Assembly (NCBI RefSeq): GCF_023515955.1
Contig: NZ_CP097322.1
Span: forward strand, 5,070,501-5,134,500
Source of the DNA: Streptomyces sp. RerS4
Lineage (GTDB): Bacteria > Actinomycetota > Actinomycetes > Streptomycetales > Streptomycetaceae
Length of the DNA stretch: 64,000 nucleotides
Direction: 5' to 3'
Shown: positions 42,028 to 52,564 of the stretch, in pieces
Layout of the letters: every line of letters starts with the position of its first letter
Position numbering within the stretch: position 1 is the stretch's first letter
The notes under the pieces: model-generated
The model's input: the letters and a program-made list of their open reading frames with translations, nothing else
Database searches by the model: none
Told to the model about the DNA's origin: nothing
Program-made: the position numbers and the translations under genes

Positions 42028-42194
42028 GGCCCGGTCATCAGTCGGCCCATTGTCGCCTCCCGCCCACCGCGGAGGGGACCCGTGGCGCGAGCGGGGCGTA
42101 CGGTGTCCTCGACAGAGACCGGACCTGGGGCGACACTTGTCCGGCCGAAGACGGGTGCCGAAGCCGCGCACCGGTCCTAGAGGAAGGTGTCCGA

Positions 42195-42947
42195 GTGTCC
42201 CGCCGCAGAATCGGCTTCTGGTACCGCCTGGCGGCGGTCATCGCGAAACCGCCGCTGGTAGTGCTCTTCAAGCGGGACTGGCGGGGAATGGAGCACATTC
42301 CGGCGGACGGGGGTTTTATCACCGCCGTCAATCACAACTCGTACCTGGACCCGCTGTCCTACGCGCACTTCCAGTACAACACCGGCCGGGTGCCCCGATT
42401 GCTCGCGAAGGCCGGACTCTTCAAGGTGCCATTCGTCGGCGCGATCCTGCGCGGCTCCGGACAGATCCCCGTCTACCGGGAGACCACCGACGCCCTGGAC
42501 GCATTCCGGGCCGCCGTGGACGCCATCGAGCGCGGTGAATGCGTGGCCTTTTACCCCGAGGGCACCCTCACCCGCGATCCCGAGATGTGGCCGATGGCCG
42601 GCAAGACCGGCGCCGCCCGCGTGGCATTGATCACGAAGGCCCCCGTCATTCCGGTGGCCCAGTGGGGCGCGAACCTCGCGATGCCGCCGTACGCCAAGGA
42701 GAAAAGGGTCCGTCTGTTCCCCCGCAAGACGCTCCAGGTGCTCGCGGGACCGCCCGTGGACCTTTCGGCGTACTACGACCGGGAACCCACGCCGGACGTC
42801 CTCAGGGGCGCCACGGAGGCCATCATGGCCGACATCACCAAGCTCCTGGAGGAGCTGCGCGGCGAGAGGGCTCCCGAGCGGCCCTACGACCACCGCAAGG
42901 CCAGGGCGCAGCAGCGGCGCGACGCCGCGGGGGAGGGCAAGAAGTGA
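42195..42947 (+). CDS. plsC: 1-acyl-sn-glycerol-3-phosphate acyltransferase (lysophospholipid acyltransferase family)
   Basis: A 250-aa membrane-associated acyltransferase of phosphatidic acid synthesis. The catalytic NHxxxxD block is AVNHNSYLDPLSY near residue 47 and the substrate block is AFYPEGTLTRD near 115. A hydrophobic N-terminal helix (YRLAAVIAKPPLVVLF) anchors it. GTG 42195 is preceded by AGGAAGG. It overlaps gpsA by 4 nt, pairing two glycerolipid steps in one operon. Confidence 0.9.
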   Translation: MSRRRIGFWYRLAAVIAKPPLVVLFKRDWRGMEHIPADGGFITAVNHNSYLDPLSYAHFQYNTGRVPRLLAKAGLFKVPFVGAILRGSGQIPVYRETTDALDAFRAAVDAIERGECVAFYPEGTLTRDPEMWPMAGKTGAARVALITKAPVIPVAQWGANLAMPPYAKEKRVRLFPRKTLQVLAGPPVDLSAYYDREPTPDVLRGATEAIMADITKLLEELRGERAPERPYDHRKARAQQRRDAAGEGKK

Positions 42948-43954
42948 CACGTCCCGTGAAGGTGGCCGTCTTCGGAAGCGGTTCCTGGGGCACCGCGTTC
43001 GGCATGGTGCTCGCCGACGCCGGCTGCGAGGTGACCCTGTGGGGCCGCCGCAGGGAACTGGCCGACGCCATCAACACCGGCCGGACCAACCCGGACTACT
43101 TCCCCGACGTCGAACTGCCCGCGAACATGCGGGCCACGACCGACGCGGCCGAGGCCGCCCGGGACGCCGATTTCGCGGTCCTGGCCATCCCCTCCCAGAC
43201 GCTGCGCGCCAACCTCGCCGAATGGGCGCCCCTGCTGCCCGCCGACGCCGTGCTCGTCTCCCTCATGAAGGGCATCGAACTCGGCACCGCCAAGCGGATG
43301 AGCGAGGTCATCGAAGAGGTGGCCAAGGTCCCCGCCGAGCGCGTCGCCGTCGTCACCGGCCCCAACCTGGCCCGCGAGATCGTCGCCCGGCAGCCCGCCG
43401 CCTCGGTGGTCGCCTGCGTGGACGAGGCCGTCGCCCGACGCCTCCAGGCCGCCTGCCACACCCCGTACTTCCGCCCGTACACCAGCACCGACGTCATCGG
43501 CTGCGAACTCGGCGGCGCCGTCAAGAACGTCATCGGCCTCGCCGTCGGCATCGCGGACGGCATGGGCCTGGGCGACAACACCAAGGGCTCGCTCATCACC
43601 CGCGGCCTCGCCGAAGCCACCCGCCTGGGCCTGGCGATGGGCGCCGACCCGCTCACCTTCTCCGGCCTCGCGGGCCTCGGCGACCTCGTCGCCACCTGCT
43701 CCTCGCCGCTCTCCCGGAACCACACCTTCGGCACCAACCTGGGCCGCGGGATGACCCTGGAGGAGACCATCGCGGTCACCAAGCAGACCGCGGAAGGGGT
43801 CAAGTCCTGCCAGTCCGTGGCGGATCTGGCCAACCGGTACGGGGTGGACATGCCGATCACCGACACCGTCGTCGACATCGTCCACCACGGCAAGCCCCCG
43901 CTGGTCGCCCTGAAGGAACTCATGGGCCGCAGCGCCAAACCGGAACGCCGCTGA
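42944..43954 (+). CDS. gpsA: NAD(P)-dependent glycerol-3-phosphate dehydrogenase
   Basis: A 336-aa enzyme that makes sn-glycerol 3-phosphate for phospholipids. It shows a Rossmann start VAVFGSGSWGTAFGMVLADA, VTGPNLAREI, and the catalytic lysine segment GAVKNVIGLAVGIADGMGLG near residue 190. LAGLGDLVATCSSPLSRNH is also typical. GTG start overlaps plsC (GTGA). Confidence 0.95.
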   Translation: MTRPVKVAVFGSGSWGTAFGMVLADAGCEVTLWGRRRELADAINTGRTNPDYFPDVELPANMRATTDAAEAARDADFAVLAIPSQTLRANLAEWAPLLPADAVLVSLMKGIELGTAKRMSEVIEEVAKVPAERVAVVTGPNLAREIVARQPAASVVACVDEAVARRLQAACHTPYFRPYTSTDVIGCELGGAVKNVIGLAVGIADGMGLGDNTKGSLITRGLAEATRLGLAMGADPLTFSGLAGLGDLVATCSSPLSRNHTFGTNLGRGMTLEETIAVTKQTAEGVKSCQSVADLANRYGVDMPITDTVVDIVHHGKPPLVALKELMGRSAKPERR

Positions 43955-43993
43955 CTCCGTTCCGGACGCTTGAGCGGGTACCCTCGTGGCGAT

Positions 43994-45151
43994 ATGAGCA
44001 GCGAGAACCTCCCCCAGACCCCTGAGCAGCAGGGCCGCAAGCCCCGCGTGGCCGTCGTGTTCGGCGGCCGCAGCTCGGAACACGCCATCTCGGTCGTCAC
44101 GGCGGGCGCGGTCCTGCGCTCCATCGACCGCGCCAAGTACGAGGTGCTGCCCATCGGCATCACCACGGACGGCCGGTGGGCCCTGACCGCCGACGCGCCC
44201 GAGCGCATGGCCATCGCCGACCGCGTCCTCCCGAACGTGGAGGCCCTGGCGGAGTCCCCGGACGGCACCGTCGTGCTGTCCGTGGACCCCGCCAGCCGCG
44301 AGGTCGTCTACACCGAACCGGGCGCCGTCCCCAAGGCCCTGGGCGAGGTCGACGTCGTCTTCCCCGTGCTGCACGGCCCCTACGGCGAGGACGGCACCCT
44401 CCAGGGCCTCCTGGAGCTGTCCGGGATCCCGTACGTCGGCTCGGGCGTCCTGTCCTCGGCCGTCGGCCAGGACAAGGACTACATGAAGCGGGTGTTCACC
44501 TCCTTCGGTCTGAAGGTGGGCCCCTACCTCACCGTCCGTCCGCGCGAGTGGAACGCCGACCCGGACGCCGCCCGCGGCCGCATCCTGGACTTCGCCGCCG
44601 AACACGGCTGGCCGCTGTTCATCAAGCCCGCCCGCGCCGGCTCCTCCATCGGCATCACCAAGGTCGACGACGCGTCCGGCCTGGACGAGGCGATCCGCGA
44701 GGCCCAGCGCCACGACCCGAAGATCATCGTGGAGGCGCTGCTGCGCGGCCGCGAGATCGAGTGCGGCGTCCTGGAGTTCGAGGACGGGCCGCGCGCCAGC
44801 GTGCCGGCCGAGATCCCGCCGGTCTCCAGCCACGACTTCTACGACTTCGAGGCGAAGTACATCGACTCCGCCTCCGGGATCGTGCCCGCCCCGCTCACCG
44901 CGGAGCAGACCGCCGAGGTGCAGAGGCTCGCGGTGGACGCCTTCGAGGCGGCCTCCTGCGAGGGTCTGGTGCGCGCCGACTTCTTCCTCACCGAGGACGG
45001 CGAATTCGTGATCAACGAGATCAACACCATGCCGGGGTTCACCCCGATCTCGATGTACCCGCGCATGTGGCAGGAGTCGGGGGTCGAGTACCCGGAACTG
45101 GTCGACCTCCTGATCCAGGCGGCCCTGCGCCGCTCGACCGGACTGCGCTAG
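43994..45151 (+). CDS. ddl: D-alanine--D-alanine ligase
   Basis: A 385-aa ATP-grasp ligase that forms the D-Ala-D-Ala dipeptide of peptidoglycan. Signatures: VAVVFGGRSSEHAISVVTAG at the N-terminus, FPVLHGPYGEDGTLQGLLEL, ATP-site KPARAGSSIGITKV, and the metal-binding FVINEINTMPGFTPISMYP near the C-terminus. ATG 43994 follows a TACCCT hexamer by 9 nt and lacks an obvious ribosome site. A hairpin follows at 45177-45217. Confidence 0.96.
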   Translation: MSSENLPQTPEQQGRKPRVAVVFGGRSSEHAISVVTAGAVLRSIDRAKYEVLPIGITTDGRWALTADAPERMAIADRVLPNVEALAESPDGTVVLSVDPASREVVYTEPGAVPKALGEVDVVFPVLHGPYGEDGTLQGLLELSGIPYVGSGVLSSAVGQDKDYMKRVFTSFGLKVGPYLTVRPREWNADPDAARGRILDFAAEHGWPLFIKPARAGSSIGITKVDDASGLDEAIREAQRHDPKIIVEALLRGREIECGVLEFEDGPRASVPAEIPPVSSHDFYDFEAKYIDSASGIVPAPLTAEQTAEVQRLAVDAFEAASCEGLVRADFFLTEDGEFVINEINTMPGFTPISMYPRMWQESGVEYPELVDLLIQAALRRSTGLR

Positions 45152-45176
45152 GCCGTCCGGCCCGACGTACAGCGGA

Positions 45177-45217
45177 CCGCCCGTCGGCCCGCCCTCACGG
45201 GCGTGGTCGACGGGCGG
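45177..45217. terminator. Bidirectional terminator between ddl and the DUF3515 gene
   Basis: CCGCCCGTCG (45177-45186) pairs with CGACGGGCGG (45208-45217), with a further GCCCG/CGGGC pairing inside, between convergent genes. Confidence 0.7.
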
Positions 45218-45257
45218 CGGTGCGAGGTGCGCAGGGCCCTGTGGGACTCACCAGGAC

Positions 45258-45749
45258 TCAATAGGACGAGATACCGGTGGGAACGGTCTTCTCCACGGCG
45301 GCGGACAGCCCGACCAGCATCTGCGCGTCCGTGGCATGCTCCTTGTCGATCCGGACCTCCGTGTACGCCAGCCGCGAGGTGGTGGTGAAGACGAGACCGC
45401 CGTCCGGCGTCCGCTGGACCAGCCAGCCGACGCCGTTCACCTCCACCCCGTCCTGCTGGGGATCGGCCATCGCGGGGGGCTTGGGGATACCGCACCGCAG
45501 TACGATCGCCGAGCCGCCCCACGCGGCGGTCAGGTCGGACGCCGGTTCGGTGGCGGCCCGCCCCAGCCCCGCCACGGTTCGCGGGAGCTCACCGTGCAGA
45601 GCGGCACAGAGCTTCGCGACCTCGGCGGGCGGAGCGGGCGGCGGTTCCACCCGGGCCTCGGAGTCCCCCGGAGCACAGCCCGCGAGGGCCAGCAGGGCCG
45701 AGGCGGCGGGCAGGACCAGCAGACGAAACGGCCGACGGTGCGAAGACAT
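45258..45749 (-). CDS. DUF3515 family lipoprotein
   Basis: A 163-aa putative lipoprotein. The signal peptide (RRPFRLLVLPAASALLALAGC) ends in a lipobox LAGC, so the protein is likely anchored by Cys26. The mature part matches the DUF3515 pattern (WGGSAIVLRCGIPKPPAM, VEVNGVGWLVQRTPDGG). Function unknown. ATG 45749 is chosen; a GTG one codon earlier is equally possible. Convergent with ddl. Confidence 0.88.
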   Translation of the reverse strand: MSSHRRPFRLLVLPAASALLALAGCAPGDSEARVEPPPAPPAEVAKLCAALHGELPRTVAGLGRAATEPASDLTAAWGGSAIVLRCGIPKPPAMADPQQDGVEVNGVGWLVQRTPDGGLVFTTTSRLAYTEVRIDKEHATDAQMLVGLSAAVEKTVPTGISSY

Positions 45750-45772
45750 CACCGGCCAAGAGTAGACGGGGG

Positions 45773-46006
45773 CTACAGATGGACCACGGGGCAGGTCAAG
45801 GTGCGGGTGATGCCCTCCACCTGCTGGACCTTGGCGACGACCAGGCGGCCGAGGTCGTCCACGGTGTCGGCCTGGGCGCGCACGATCACGTCGTAGGGGC
45901 CCGTCACGTCCTCGGCCTGGATCACCCCCGGGATCTTGCCGATGGACTCGGCGACGAACGACGCCTTGCCCACCTCGGTCTGGATAAGGATGTACGCCTG
46001 TACCAC
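45773..46006 (-). CDS. Stand-alone Lrp/AsnC ligand-binding (RAM) domain protein
   Basis: A 77-aa protein made only of the Lrp/AsnC effector domain (VVQAYILIQTEVGKASFVAE, TGPYDVIVRAQADTVDDLGR, VEGITRTLTCPVVHL) without an HTH. Such small RAM proteins are common in actinobacteria and probably bind amino acids and form oligomers. GTG 46006 has CTGGAGG upstream. It is 23 nt from the DUF3515 gene in the same direction and divergent from thiL. Confidence 0.88.
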   Translation of the reverse strand: MVQAYILIQTEVGKASFVAESIGKIPGVIQAEDVTGPYDVIVRAQADTVDDLGRLVVAKVQQVEGITRTLTCPVVHL

Positions 46007-46251
46007 GGAACCTCCAGGGCGGCCACGAGGATCATTTCCCCTAATCTTCGGGTGGGCCCGGGGACAGCGGGCGGGCCCGGGGAAGAAGGGACGCCACGGT
46101 ACCGCGTCGCCGTGTGTCGCGGGGAGACCCACGAGCCCGGCGCCACGCACAGCGGGGCGTACGCAGAGCAGAAGTTGACGTATCTGTTGACGGTACCCAG
46201 AGCTGTGACGGCTCGCGACCGCAAGCGGACTTGCCAAGAAGGGGCACAGCG

Positions 46252-47235
46252 ATGAAGGGCACTGTGGGCGAGCTGGGGGAGTTCGGGCTCATTCGGGAGC
46301 TCACCTCACGGCTCACCACCACCCCGGCGGTCCGGCTCGGACCGGGCGACGACGCCGCGGTGGTCTCGGCCCCCGACCGGCGGGTCGTCGCCAGCACGGA
46401 CATCCTGCTGGAGGGCCGGCATTTCCGCCGCGACTGGTCCACGGCCTACGACGTCGGCCGCAAGGCCGCCGCGCAGAACCTGGCCGACATCGCCGCCATG
46501 GGCGCGGTGCCGACCGCGCTCCTGCTCGGCCTCGTCGTACCGGCCGAACTGCCGGTGACCTGGCCGACCGAGCTGATGGACGGCATCCGCGACGAATGCC
46601 AGGTCGCGGGGGCCGCCGTGGTCGGCGGGGACGTGGTGCGCGGCGACACCATCACCGTCGCCATCACCGCGCTCGGCGACCTGCGCAACCACGAACCCGT
46701 GCTGCGCTCCGGCGCCCAGCCCGGCGACGTCGTCGCCGTGACCGGCTGGCTCGGCTGGTCCGCCGCCGGCTTCGCGGTGCTCTCGCGCGGCTTCCGCTCC
46801 CCGCGGGCCTTCGTAGAGGCTCACCGGCGCCCCGAGCCCCCGTACCACGCGGGCCCCGCGGCGGCCGGGCTCGGCGCCACCGCCATGACCGACGTCAGCG
46901 ACGGCCTGATCGCCGACCTCGGGCACATCGCCGAGGCCAGCAAGGTCCGCATCGACGTGCGCTCGGGCGCGGTGGACATCCCGACGCAGATGCACGACAT
47001 CGGGCAGGCCGTCGGCGTGGACCCGCTCCAGTGGGTGCTCACCGGGGGAGAGGACCACGCCATCGTGGCGACCTTCCCGCCCGACGTGAAGCTCCCGGCC
47101 CGCTGGAAGGTCATCGGGGAGGTCCAGCACCGCTCCGCGCTGCCTCAGGTGACCGTGGACGGCGCTCCGTGGACCAGCACCGGCGGCTGGGACCACTTCG
47201 GCGCCGACCCGGCCGTCGAGGAGACGCCCCGGTGA
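46252..47235 (+). CDS. thiL: Thiamine-monophosphate kinase
   Basis: A 327-aa ATP-dependent kinase that makes thiamine diphosphate from thiamine monophosphate. Family blocks: [10 protein letters not shown] near residue 27, [46 protein letters not shown] and [16 protein letters not shown]. The start has AAGAAGGGG upstream. It overlaps thiD by 4 nt, a thiamine operon. A direct repeat GTTGACG (46174-46180 and 46186-46192) lies in the upstream region. Confidence 0.94.
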   Translation: MKGTVGELGEFGLIRELTSRLTTTPAVRLGPGDDAAVVSAPDRRVVASTDILLEGRHFRRDWSTAYDVGRKAAAQNLADIAAMGAVPTALLLGLVVPAELPVTWPTELMDGIRDECQVAGAAVVGGDVVRGDTITVAITALGDLRNHEPVLRSGAQPGDVVAVTGWLGWSAAGFAVLSRGFRSPRAFVEAHRRPEPPYHAGPAAAGLGATAMTDVSDGLIADLGHIAEASKVRIDVRSGAVDIPTQMHDIGQAVGVDPLQWVLTGGEDHAIVATFPPDVKLPARWKVIGEVQHRSALPQVTVDGAPWTSTGGWDHFGADPAVEETPR

Positions 47236-48050
47236 GTGCCCCGCCGAGCGGCCGCGCGCATCCGCCGCTGTGCCTGACCGTCGCCGGATCCGACTCCGGC
47301 GGCGGCGCGGGCATCCAGGCCGACCTCAAGACGATGCTCGCCCTCGGCGTGCACGGCATGAGCGTGATCACGGCGGTGACCGCCCAGAACTCCCTGGGCG
47401 TGCGCGGAGCCTGGGAACTGCCCGCCGAGGCCGTCACCGCCCAGTACCGGGCCGTCGTGGACGACATCGGAGTCCAGGCCGTCAAGACCGGGATGCTCTC
47501 CTCCACCGCGCTCGTGGAGACGGTGGCCGCCCTGTTGGCCGACACGGCGGCTCCGGCGGTGGTGGATCCCGTGGGCGTCTCCAAGCACGGGGACGCGCTG
47601 CTCGCCGCCTCCGCGCTGGACGCCGTACGACAGGAGCTGCTGCCCCGGGCGACGGTGGCCACGCCGAACCTCGACGAGGTGACGCAGCTGACGGGCCTGG
47701 TCGTGGAGAGCGAGGACGACATGCGGCGGGCCGCCGACGCGATCCTCGGTCACGGCCCGCGCTGGGCCCTCGTCAAGGGCGGTCACCTCGACGCCCACGG
47801 GCACGAGGCCGTCGACCTGCTCACCGACGGCGACCGGGAGCTGTGGCTGCGCGCCCCGCGTCACGACAACCGGCACACCCACGGCACGGGCTGCACCCTC
47901 GCCAGTGCCATCGCGGCCGGCCTGGCCAAGGGCCTGCCGGTCCCCGAGGCGGTGACGCAGGCCAAGGCGTACGTCACGGGCGCCATCGCCGCCGGCTTCG
48001 CGCTAGGCGGCGGCATCGGACCCGTGGACCACGCCTGGCGGTGGCGCTGA
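47232..48050 (+). CDS. thiD: Bifunctional hydroxymethylpyrimidine kinase/phosphomethylpyrimidine kinase
   Basis: A 272-aa ribokinase-fold enzyme that phosphorylates HMP and HMP-P in thiamine synthesis. Conserved parts are [20 protein letters not shown] near residue 16, [22 protein letters not shown], and the anion-hole motif [17 protein letters not shown] near 220. GTG overlaps the thiL stop (GTGA). A terminator follows. Confidence 0.94.
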   Translation: MSAPPSGRAHPPLCLTVAGSDSGGGAGIQADLKTMLALGVHGMSVITAVTAQNSLGVRGAWELPAEAVTAQYRAVVDDIGVQAVKTGMLSSTALVETVAALLADTAAPAVVDPVGVSKHGDALLAASALDAVRQELLPRATVATPNLDEVTQLTGLVVESEDDMRRAADAILGHGPRWALVKGGHLDAHGHEAVDLLTDGDRELWLRAPRHDNRHTHGTGCTLASAIAAGLAKGLPVPEAVTQAKAYVTGAIAAGFALGGGIGPVDHAWRWR

Positions 48051-48096
48051 CGCCGGGAAGGCCGCGGCGGCAGTGGAGGCCGGGCGGGAAAGGCAA

Positions 48097-48127
48097 AAGG
48101 CCGGTTCACCAGAGGTGAACCGGCCTT
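48097..48127. terminator. Terminator between thiD and rpmB
   Basis: Perfect 14-bp stem AAGGCCGGTTCACC / GGTGAACCGGCCTT with loop AGA, followed by CTT; it serves two convergent genes. Confidence 0.88.
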
Positions 48128-48168
48128 CTTGGCAACCGGAAAGGGCTGCGCTACGACGACGGGAGGCG

Positions 48169-48354
48169 TCAGCGCGAGACCTTGCCGGCCTTGATGCACG
48201 AGGTGCAGGCGTTGAGGCGCTTCGGCGTCCCATTGACCACGGCACGGACGCGCTGGATGTTCGGGTTCCAGCGACGCGAGGTGCGGCGGTGCGAGTGGGA
48301 GATGTTGTTGCCGAAGCTCGGCCCCTTGGCGCAAACGTCGCAGTTGGCAGCCAC
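48169..48354 (-). CDS. rpmB: 50S ribosomal protein L28
   Basis: A 61-aa ribosomal protein ([43 protein letters not shown]). It is the zinc-binding C+ form, with CDVC and CTSC pairs. Start GTG 48354 with TGGAG upstream. The gap 48355-48596 should hold its promoter and that of the divergent DAK2 gene, but no clear elements were found. Confidence 0.95.
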   Translation of the reverse strand: MAANCDVCAKGPSFGNNISHSHRRTSRRWNPNIQRVRAVVNGTPKRLNACTSCIKAGKVSR

Positions 48355-48596
48355 AGGTCACTCCAAAGACTTCAGATGCAATTACAGTGAAATCCGGCGC
48401 ACCGGAATCAGAGATCTGAAGTGGCTTGCCGGACGAATGACCCGACTCTCGACGGGCAACCTGAGCAGCATACAACGACTGCTTCGGTCCAAGAAAACTA
48501 CCATGACCGGACCAGGCCCCGCCCCGGGGCACCGGATCGGGCACCGGCCTTCGTTACCCTGCGGTGAACCCTGGCCCGCACAAGGAGGAACGCCCG

Positions 48597-50281
48597 GTGG
48601 CGCACCAGCCCGAGCCGCACACCCTCGACGCCGAAGCGGTGCGCACCTGGAGTTCGCTGGCCGTGGCCGCGCTGGGCCGGGCCCGTGAGGACATCGACGC
48701 CATCAACGTCTACCCCGTCGCGGACTCCGACACCGGCACCAACCTCTTCCTCACCGCCGAGGCCGCCGACCGCGCCCTGGCCGGGGCCTGCCGGGCCGGC
48801 GCCGCCGCCACCGGCGCCGACCGAGCCGACCTCACCGTGACCGAAGACACAGCCGTGTCCCTGTCCCTCGCCGAAGCCGTACGGGCCTACGCGCACGGCG
48901 CGCTCATAGGCGCCCGGGGCAACTCCGGGACGATCCTCGCCCAGCTGCTGCGCGGCGTCGCCGACGTCCTCGGCTCCGCCCCCGCCGACCGCGCCCCCGG
49001 ACCGCTGCTCGCGCAGGCCCTGGAGCGGGCCGCCGAGGAGGCGTACCGGGCCGTCGCGCACCCCGTCGAGGGGACCATGCTCACCGTCGCCGGAGCCGCC
49101 GCGCGGGCCGCGGGAGCCGCCGAGTCCGCCGCCGCGACCGTCGCCGAGGTGGCCCACGCCGCCTACGAGGGGGCCCGCGCCGCCCTCGCCGAGACCCCCG
49201 GGCAACTGGCCGAGCTCGGCCGGGCGGGCGTGGTCGACGCGGGGGGCTGCGGGTTGGTCGCCGTACTCGGTGCCCTGTGGCAGGCGCTGTCCGGGCAGGA
49301 GCCCGCCGCGCGGCCCGTCCCCGGCCGGTCCGTGCCCGTACCGTGCGAGGGCGCGCAGTGCGCGGAGGAGGAGGGCGGACCGGCGTACGAGGTGATCTAC
49401 CTCCTGGAGGCCTCCGAGGAGGCCGTCGACACACTGCGCGAGGACCTCGACGCCCTCGGCGACTCCCTGGTGGTGGTCGGCGGCGACCGCCTGTGGAACG
49501 TCCACGTCCACGTCGACGACCCCGGAGCCGCGGTCGAGGCCGGGGTGGTCGCGGGCCGCCCCCACCGCATCCGCATCACCCACTTCGGTGACGAACGCCG
49601 CCGCGCCCGCGCCCCGCGCGCCCAGCGGGCCGTCGTCGCCGTCGTCCCCGGCGAGGGACTGGCCGCGCTGTGCGGCGAGGCCGGCGCCACCACCGTCCTG
49701 GCCCGCCCCGGGAGCCGCCCGCCGTCGCCGAACTGGTCGAGGCCATCCACCGGGCGCACGCCCGCGAGGTGGCCCTGCTGCCCGGCTCCGCCGAGCTGCG
49801 CGCGGCCGCCGCGGCCGCCGCCGAACGCGCCCGCGCCGACGGCGTACGGGTCGCCGTGATCCCCACCCGCTCCGCCGTCCAGGGCCTCGCCGCGCTCGCC
49901 GTCCACGACCCCGACGCCAGCTTCGACGAGGACGTCGTCACCATGACCGCCGCCGCCGGCGCCACCCGGTACGGGGAACTGGCCGTCGCCGAACGGCAAT
50001 CCTTCACCTCCGCCGGCATCTGCCAGGCCGGGGACGTCCTCGGCCTCATCGACGGCGACGTCGCCGTCATCGGCGCCGGCCTGCCCGAGACCGCCGAGGC
50101 CGTCCTGCAACGGATGCTCGGCTCCGGCGGCGAACTGGTCACCCTCGTCCTGGGCCCCGAGGTCCCCGACACGCTCGCCGCGCGCCTGGAGGCGTACGTC
50201 CAGCACGGACACCTCGCCGTCGACACCGTCACCTACCGCGGCGGACGCTACTCGGCGCCGCTGCTCATCGGGGTGGAATAG
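48597..50281 (+). CDS. DAK2 (DhaL) domain / FakA-like protein, frameshifted
   Basis: Repaired length is about 561 aa. Residues 1-210 are a DAK2/DhaL phosphotransferase domain (INVYPVADSDTGTNLFLT; GARGNSGTILAQLLRG; VEGTMLTVAGAAARA). The middle and C-terminal FakA-type part (YEVIYLLEASEEAVDTLRED, WNVHVHVDDPGAAVEAG, QSFTSAGICQAGDVLGLIDG) resembles fatty-acid kinase subunit A. The frame breaks after TVLARPG: one missing G in the run at 49710-49712 restores EPPAVAELVEAIHRAH. GTG 48597 has AAGGAGG upstream. Located just before recG, its usual neighbour in actinobacteria. Confidence 0.85.
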
Positions 50282-50307
50282 CGGGCTTGTCGGCGCCATG
50301 GTGTGCA

Positions 50308-52503
50308 ATGGAACACGTGCCCGCGCTCGACGAAGACCTCAAGAAGACCCTCGGCCCCGCCACCGCCAAGGTGCTGGCCGAGCAGCTCGGCCTGCACACG
50401 GCCCTGGACCTGCTCCACCACTACCCCCGGCGCTACGCGGAGCGCGGCGAGCTGACCCCGCTGGCCGAGCTCGCCGACCAGCTCGACGAGCACGTGACCG
50501 TCGTCGCCCAGGTCGCCGACGCCCGGATCCTGACCTTCAACGGCGGCCGCGGCAAACGCCTGGAGGTCACCATCACCGACGGCAGCGGCCGCCTCCAGCT
50601 GGTCTTCTTCGGCGCCGGCGTCCACAAGCCGCACAAGGACCTGCTGCCCGGCACCCGCGCGATGTTCGCGGGCAAGGTCGGCACGTTCAACCGCAAGCTC
50701 CAGCTCTCGCACCCCGCCTACGAACTCCTCGGCGCGGACGCCTCCGACCGGGACGCGGCGACCGCCTTCGCCAACCAGCTCATCCCGATCTACCCGGCCT
50801 GCGCAAAACTGGAGTCCTGGAAGATCTCCAAGGCCGTCGACGCCGTGCTGCCCGCGGCCCGGGAGACCCTGGACCCGCTGCCGCCCGCCCTGCGCGAGGG
50901 CCGCGGCCTGATCCCCCTCACCGAGGCCCTCCTCAAGATCCACCGTCCGGGCACCAAAGCCGACGTCGAGGACGCCCGGCAACGCCTCAAGTGGGACGAG
51001 GCCTTCGTCCTCCAGGTCGCCCTGGCCCGCCGCCGCCACGCCGACTCCCAGCTCCCCGCCGTCCCCCGCCGCCCCACCCCCGGCGGCATCCTCGACGCCT
51101 TCGACGCCAAGCTGCCCTTCACCCTCACCGAAGGCCAACAGACCGTCTCGAAGGAGATCTTCGACGACCTGGCCACCGACCACCCCATGCACCGCCTCCT
51201 CCAGGGCGAGGTGGGCAGTGGCAAGACGCTGGTCGCGCTGCGGGCCATGCTCGCCGTCGTGGACTCCGGTGGGCAGGCGGCCATGCTCGCGCCCACCGAG
51301 GTCCTCGCCCAACAGCACCACCGGTCGATCACCGAGATGATGGGCGAGCTGGCCGAGGGCGGCATGCTCGGCGGGGCCGACCACGGGACCAAGGTGGTGC
51401 TGCTCACCGGCTCCATGGGGATGCCCGCCCGCCGGCAGGCCCTGCTCGATCTGGTCACCGGCGAGGCCGGCATCGTCATCGGCACGCACGCGCTGATCGA
51501 GGACAAGGTGCAGTTCCACGACCTCGGCCTGGTCGTCGTCGACGAACAGCACCGCTTCGGTGTGGAGCAGCGCGACGCGCTGCGGTCCAAGGGCAAGCAG
51601 CCCCCGCACCTGCTGGTCATGACCGCGACCCCGATCCCGCGCACGGTCGCGATGACCGTCTTCGGCGACCTGGAGACCTCCGTCCTCGACCAGCTGCCCG
51701 CCGGCCGCTCCCCGATCGCCACCCACGTCGTCCCCGCCAAGGACAAGCCGCACTTCCTCACCCGCGCCTGGGAACGGGTCCGCGAAGAGGTCGAGAACGG
51801 CCACCAGGCGTACGTCGTCTGCCCGCGCATCGGCGACGGCGAGGACGAACCCAAGAAGAAGCAGGCCGACGGGGAGGACGGCGACCGGCGGCCCCCGCTC
51901 GCCGTCCTGGAGATCGCCGAGCAGCTGACGCGCGGCCCCCTCGCCGGGCTCTCCGTCGAGGTGCTGCACGGGCGGATGGACCCCGCCGACAAGGACGACG
52001 TCATGCGCCGCTTCGCCGCCGGCGAGGTCAAGGTGCTCGTGGCCACCACCGTGATCGAGGTCGGGGTCAACGTCCCCAACTCCACCGTCATGGTCATCAT
52101 GGACGCCGACCGCTTCGGCGTCTCCCAGCTCCACCAGCTGCGCGGCCGCGTCGGCCGCGGCTCCGCCCCGGGCCTGTGCCTGCTGGTCAGCGAGATGCAC
52201 GAGGCCAGTCCCGCCCGCGCCCGGCTCGCCGCCGTCGCCGCCACCCTCGACGGCTTCGAACTGTCCCGCATCGACCTCGAACAGCGCCGCGAGGGCGACG
52301 TCCTCGGCCAGGCCCAGTCCGGCGTCCGCTCCTCCCTGCGCATGCTCGCCGTCATCGAGGACGAGGAGGTCATCGCCCAGGCCCGCGAGGAGGCCGCCCG
52401 CGTGGTCGCAGCCGACCCCGACCTGGAACACCTCCCCGGACTGCGCACCGCCCTCGACGCGCTGCTGGACAGCGAGCGGGAGCAGTACCTGGAGAAGGGC
52501 TGA
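50308..52503 (+). CDS. recG: ATP-dependent DNA helicase RecG
   Basis: A 731-aa helicase that remodels stalled forks and branched DNA. The N-terminal wedge/OB domain holds LLHHYPRRYAERGELTPL and AQVADARILTFNGGRGKRLE. The helicase core has Walker A GEVGSGKTLVALRAM near residue 305, the DEAH-type VVDEQHRFGVEQR near 410, TATPIPRTVAMTVFGDLE, VEVLHGRMDP and QLRGRVGRG. ATG 50308 is chosen by the family start MEHVPALDEDLKK. Confidence 0.95.
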   Translation: MEHVPALDEDLKKTLGPATAKVLAEQLGLHTALDLLHHYPRRYAERGELTPLAELADQLDEHVTVVAQVADARILTFNGGRGKRLEVTITDGSGRLQLVFFGAGVHKPHKDLLPGTRAMFAGKVGTFNRKLQLSHPAYELLGADASDRDAATAFANQLIPIYPACAKLESWKISKAVDAVLPAARETLDPLPPALREGRGLIPLTEALLKIHRPGTKADVEDARQRLKWDEAFVLQVALARRRHADSQLPAVPRRPTPGGILDAFDAKLPFTLTEGQQTVSKEIFDDLATDHPMHRLLQGEVGSGKTLVALRAMLAVVDSGGQAAMLAPTEVLAQQHHRSITEMMGELAEGGMLGGADHGTKVVLLTGSMGMPARRQALLDLVTGEAGIVIGTHALIEDKVQFHDLGLVVVDEQHRFGVEQRDALRSKGKQPPHLLVMTATPIPRTVAMTVFGDLETSVLDQLPAGRSPIATHVVPAKDKPHFLTRAWERVREEVENGHQAYVVCPRIGDGEDEPKKKQADGEDGDRRPPLAVLEIAEQLTRGPLAGLSVEVLHGRMDPADKDDVMRRFAAGEVKVLVATTVIEVGVNVPNSTVMVIMDADRFGVSQLHQLRGRVGRGSAPGLCLLVSEMHEASPARARLAAVAATLDGFELSRIDLEQRREGDVLGQAQSGVRSSLRMLAVIEDEEVIAQAREEAARVVAADPDLEHLPGLRTALDALLDSEREQYLEKG

Positions 52504-52564
52504 CCGGCACGACCTATCGTTGAACCCCCGTACGTCTCCCGCCCACCCCAGCGAAGGACCCCAG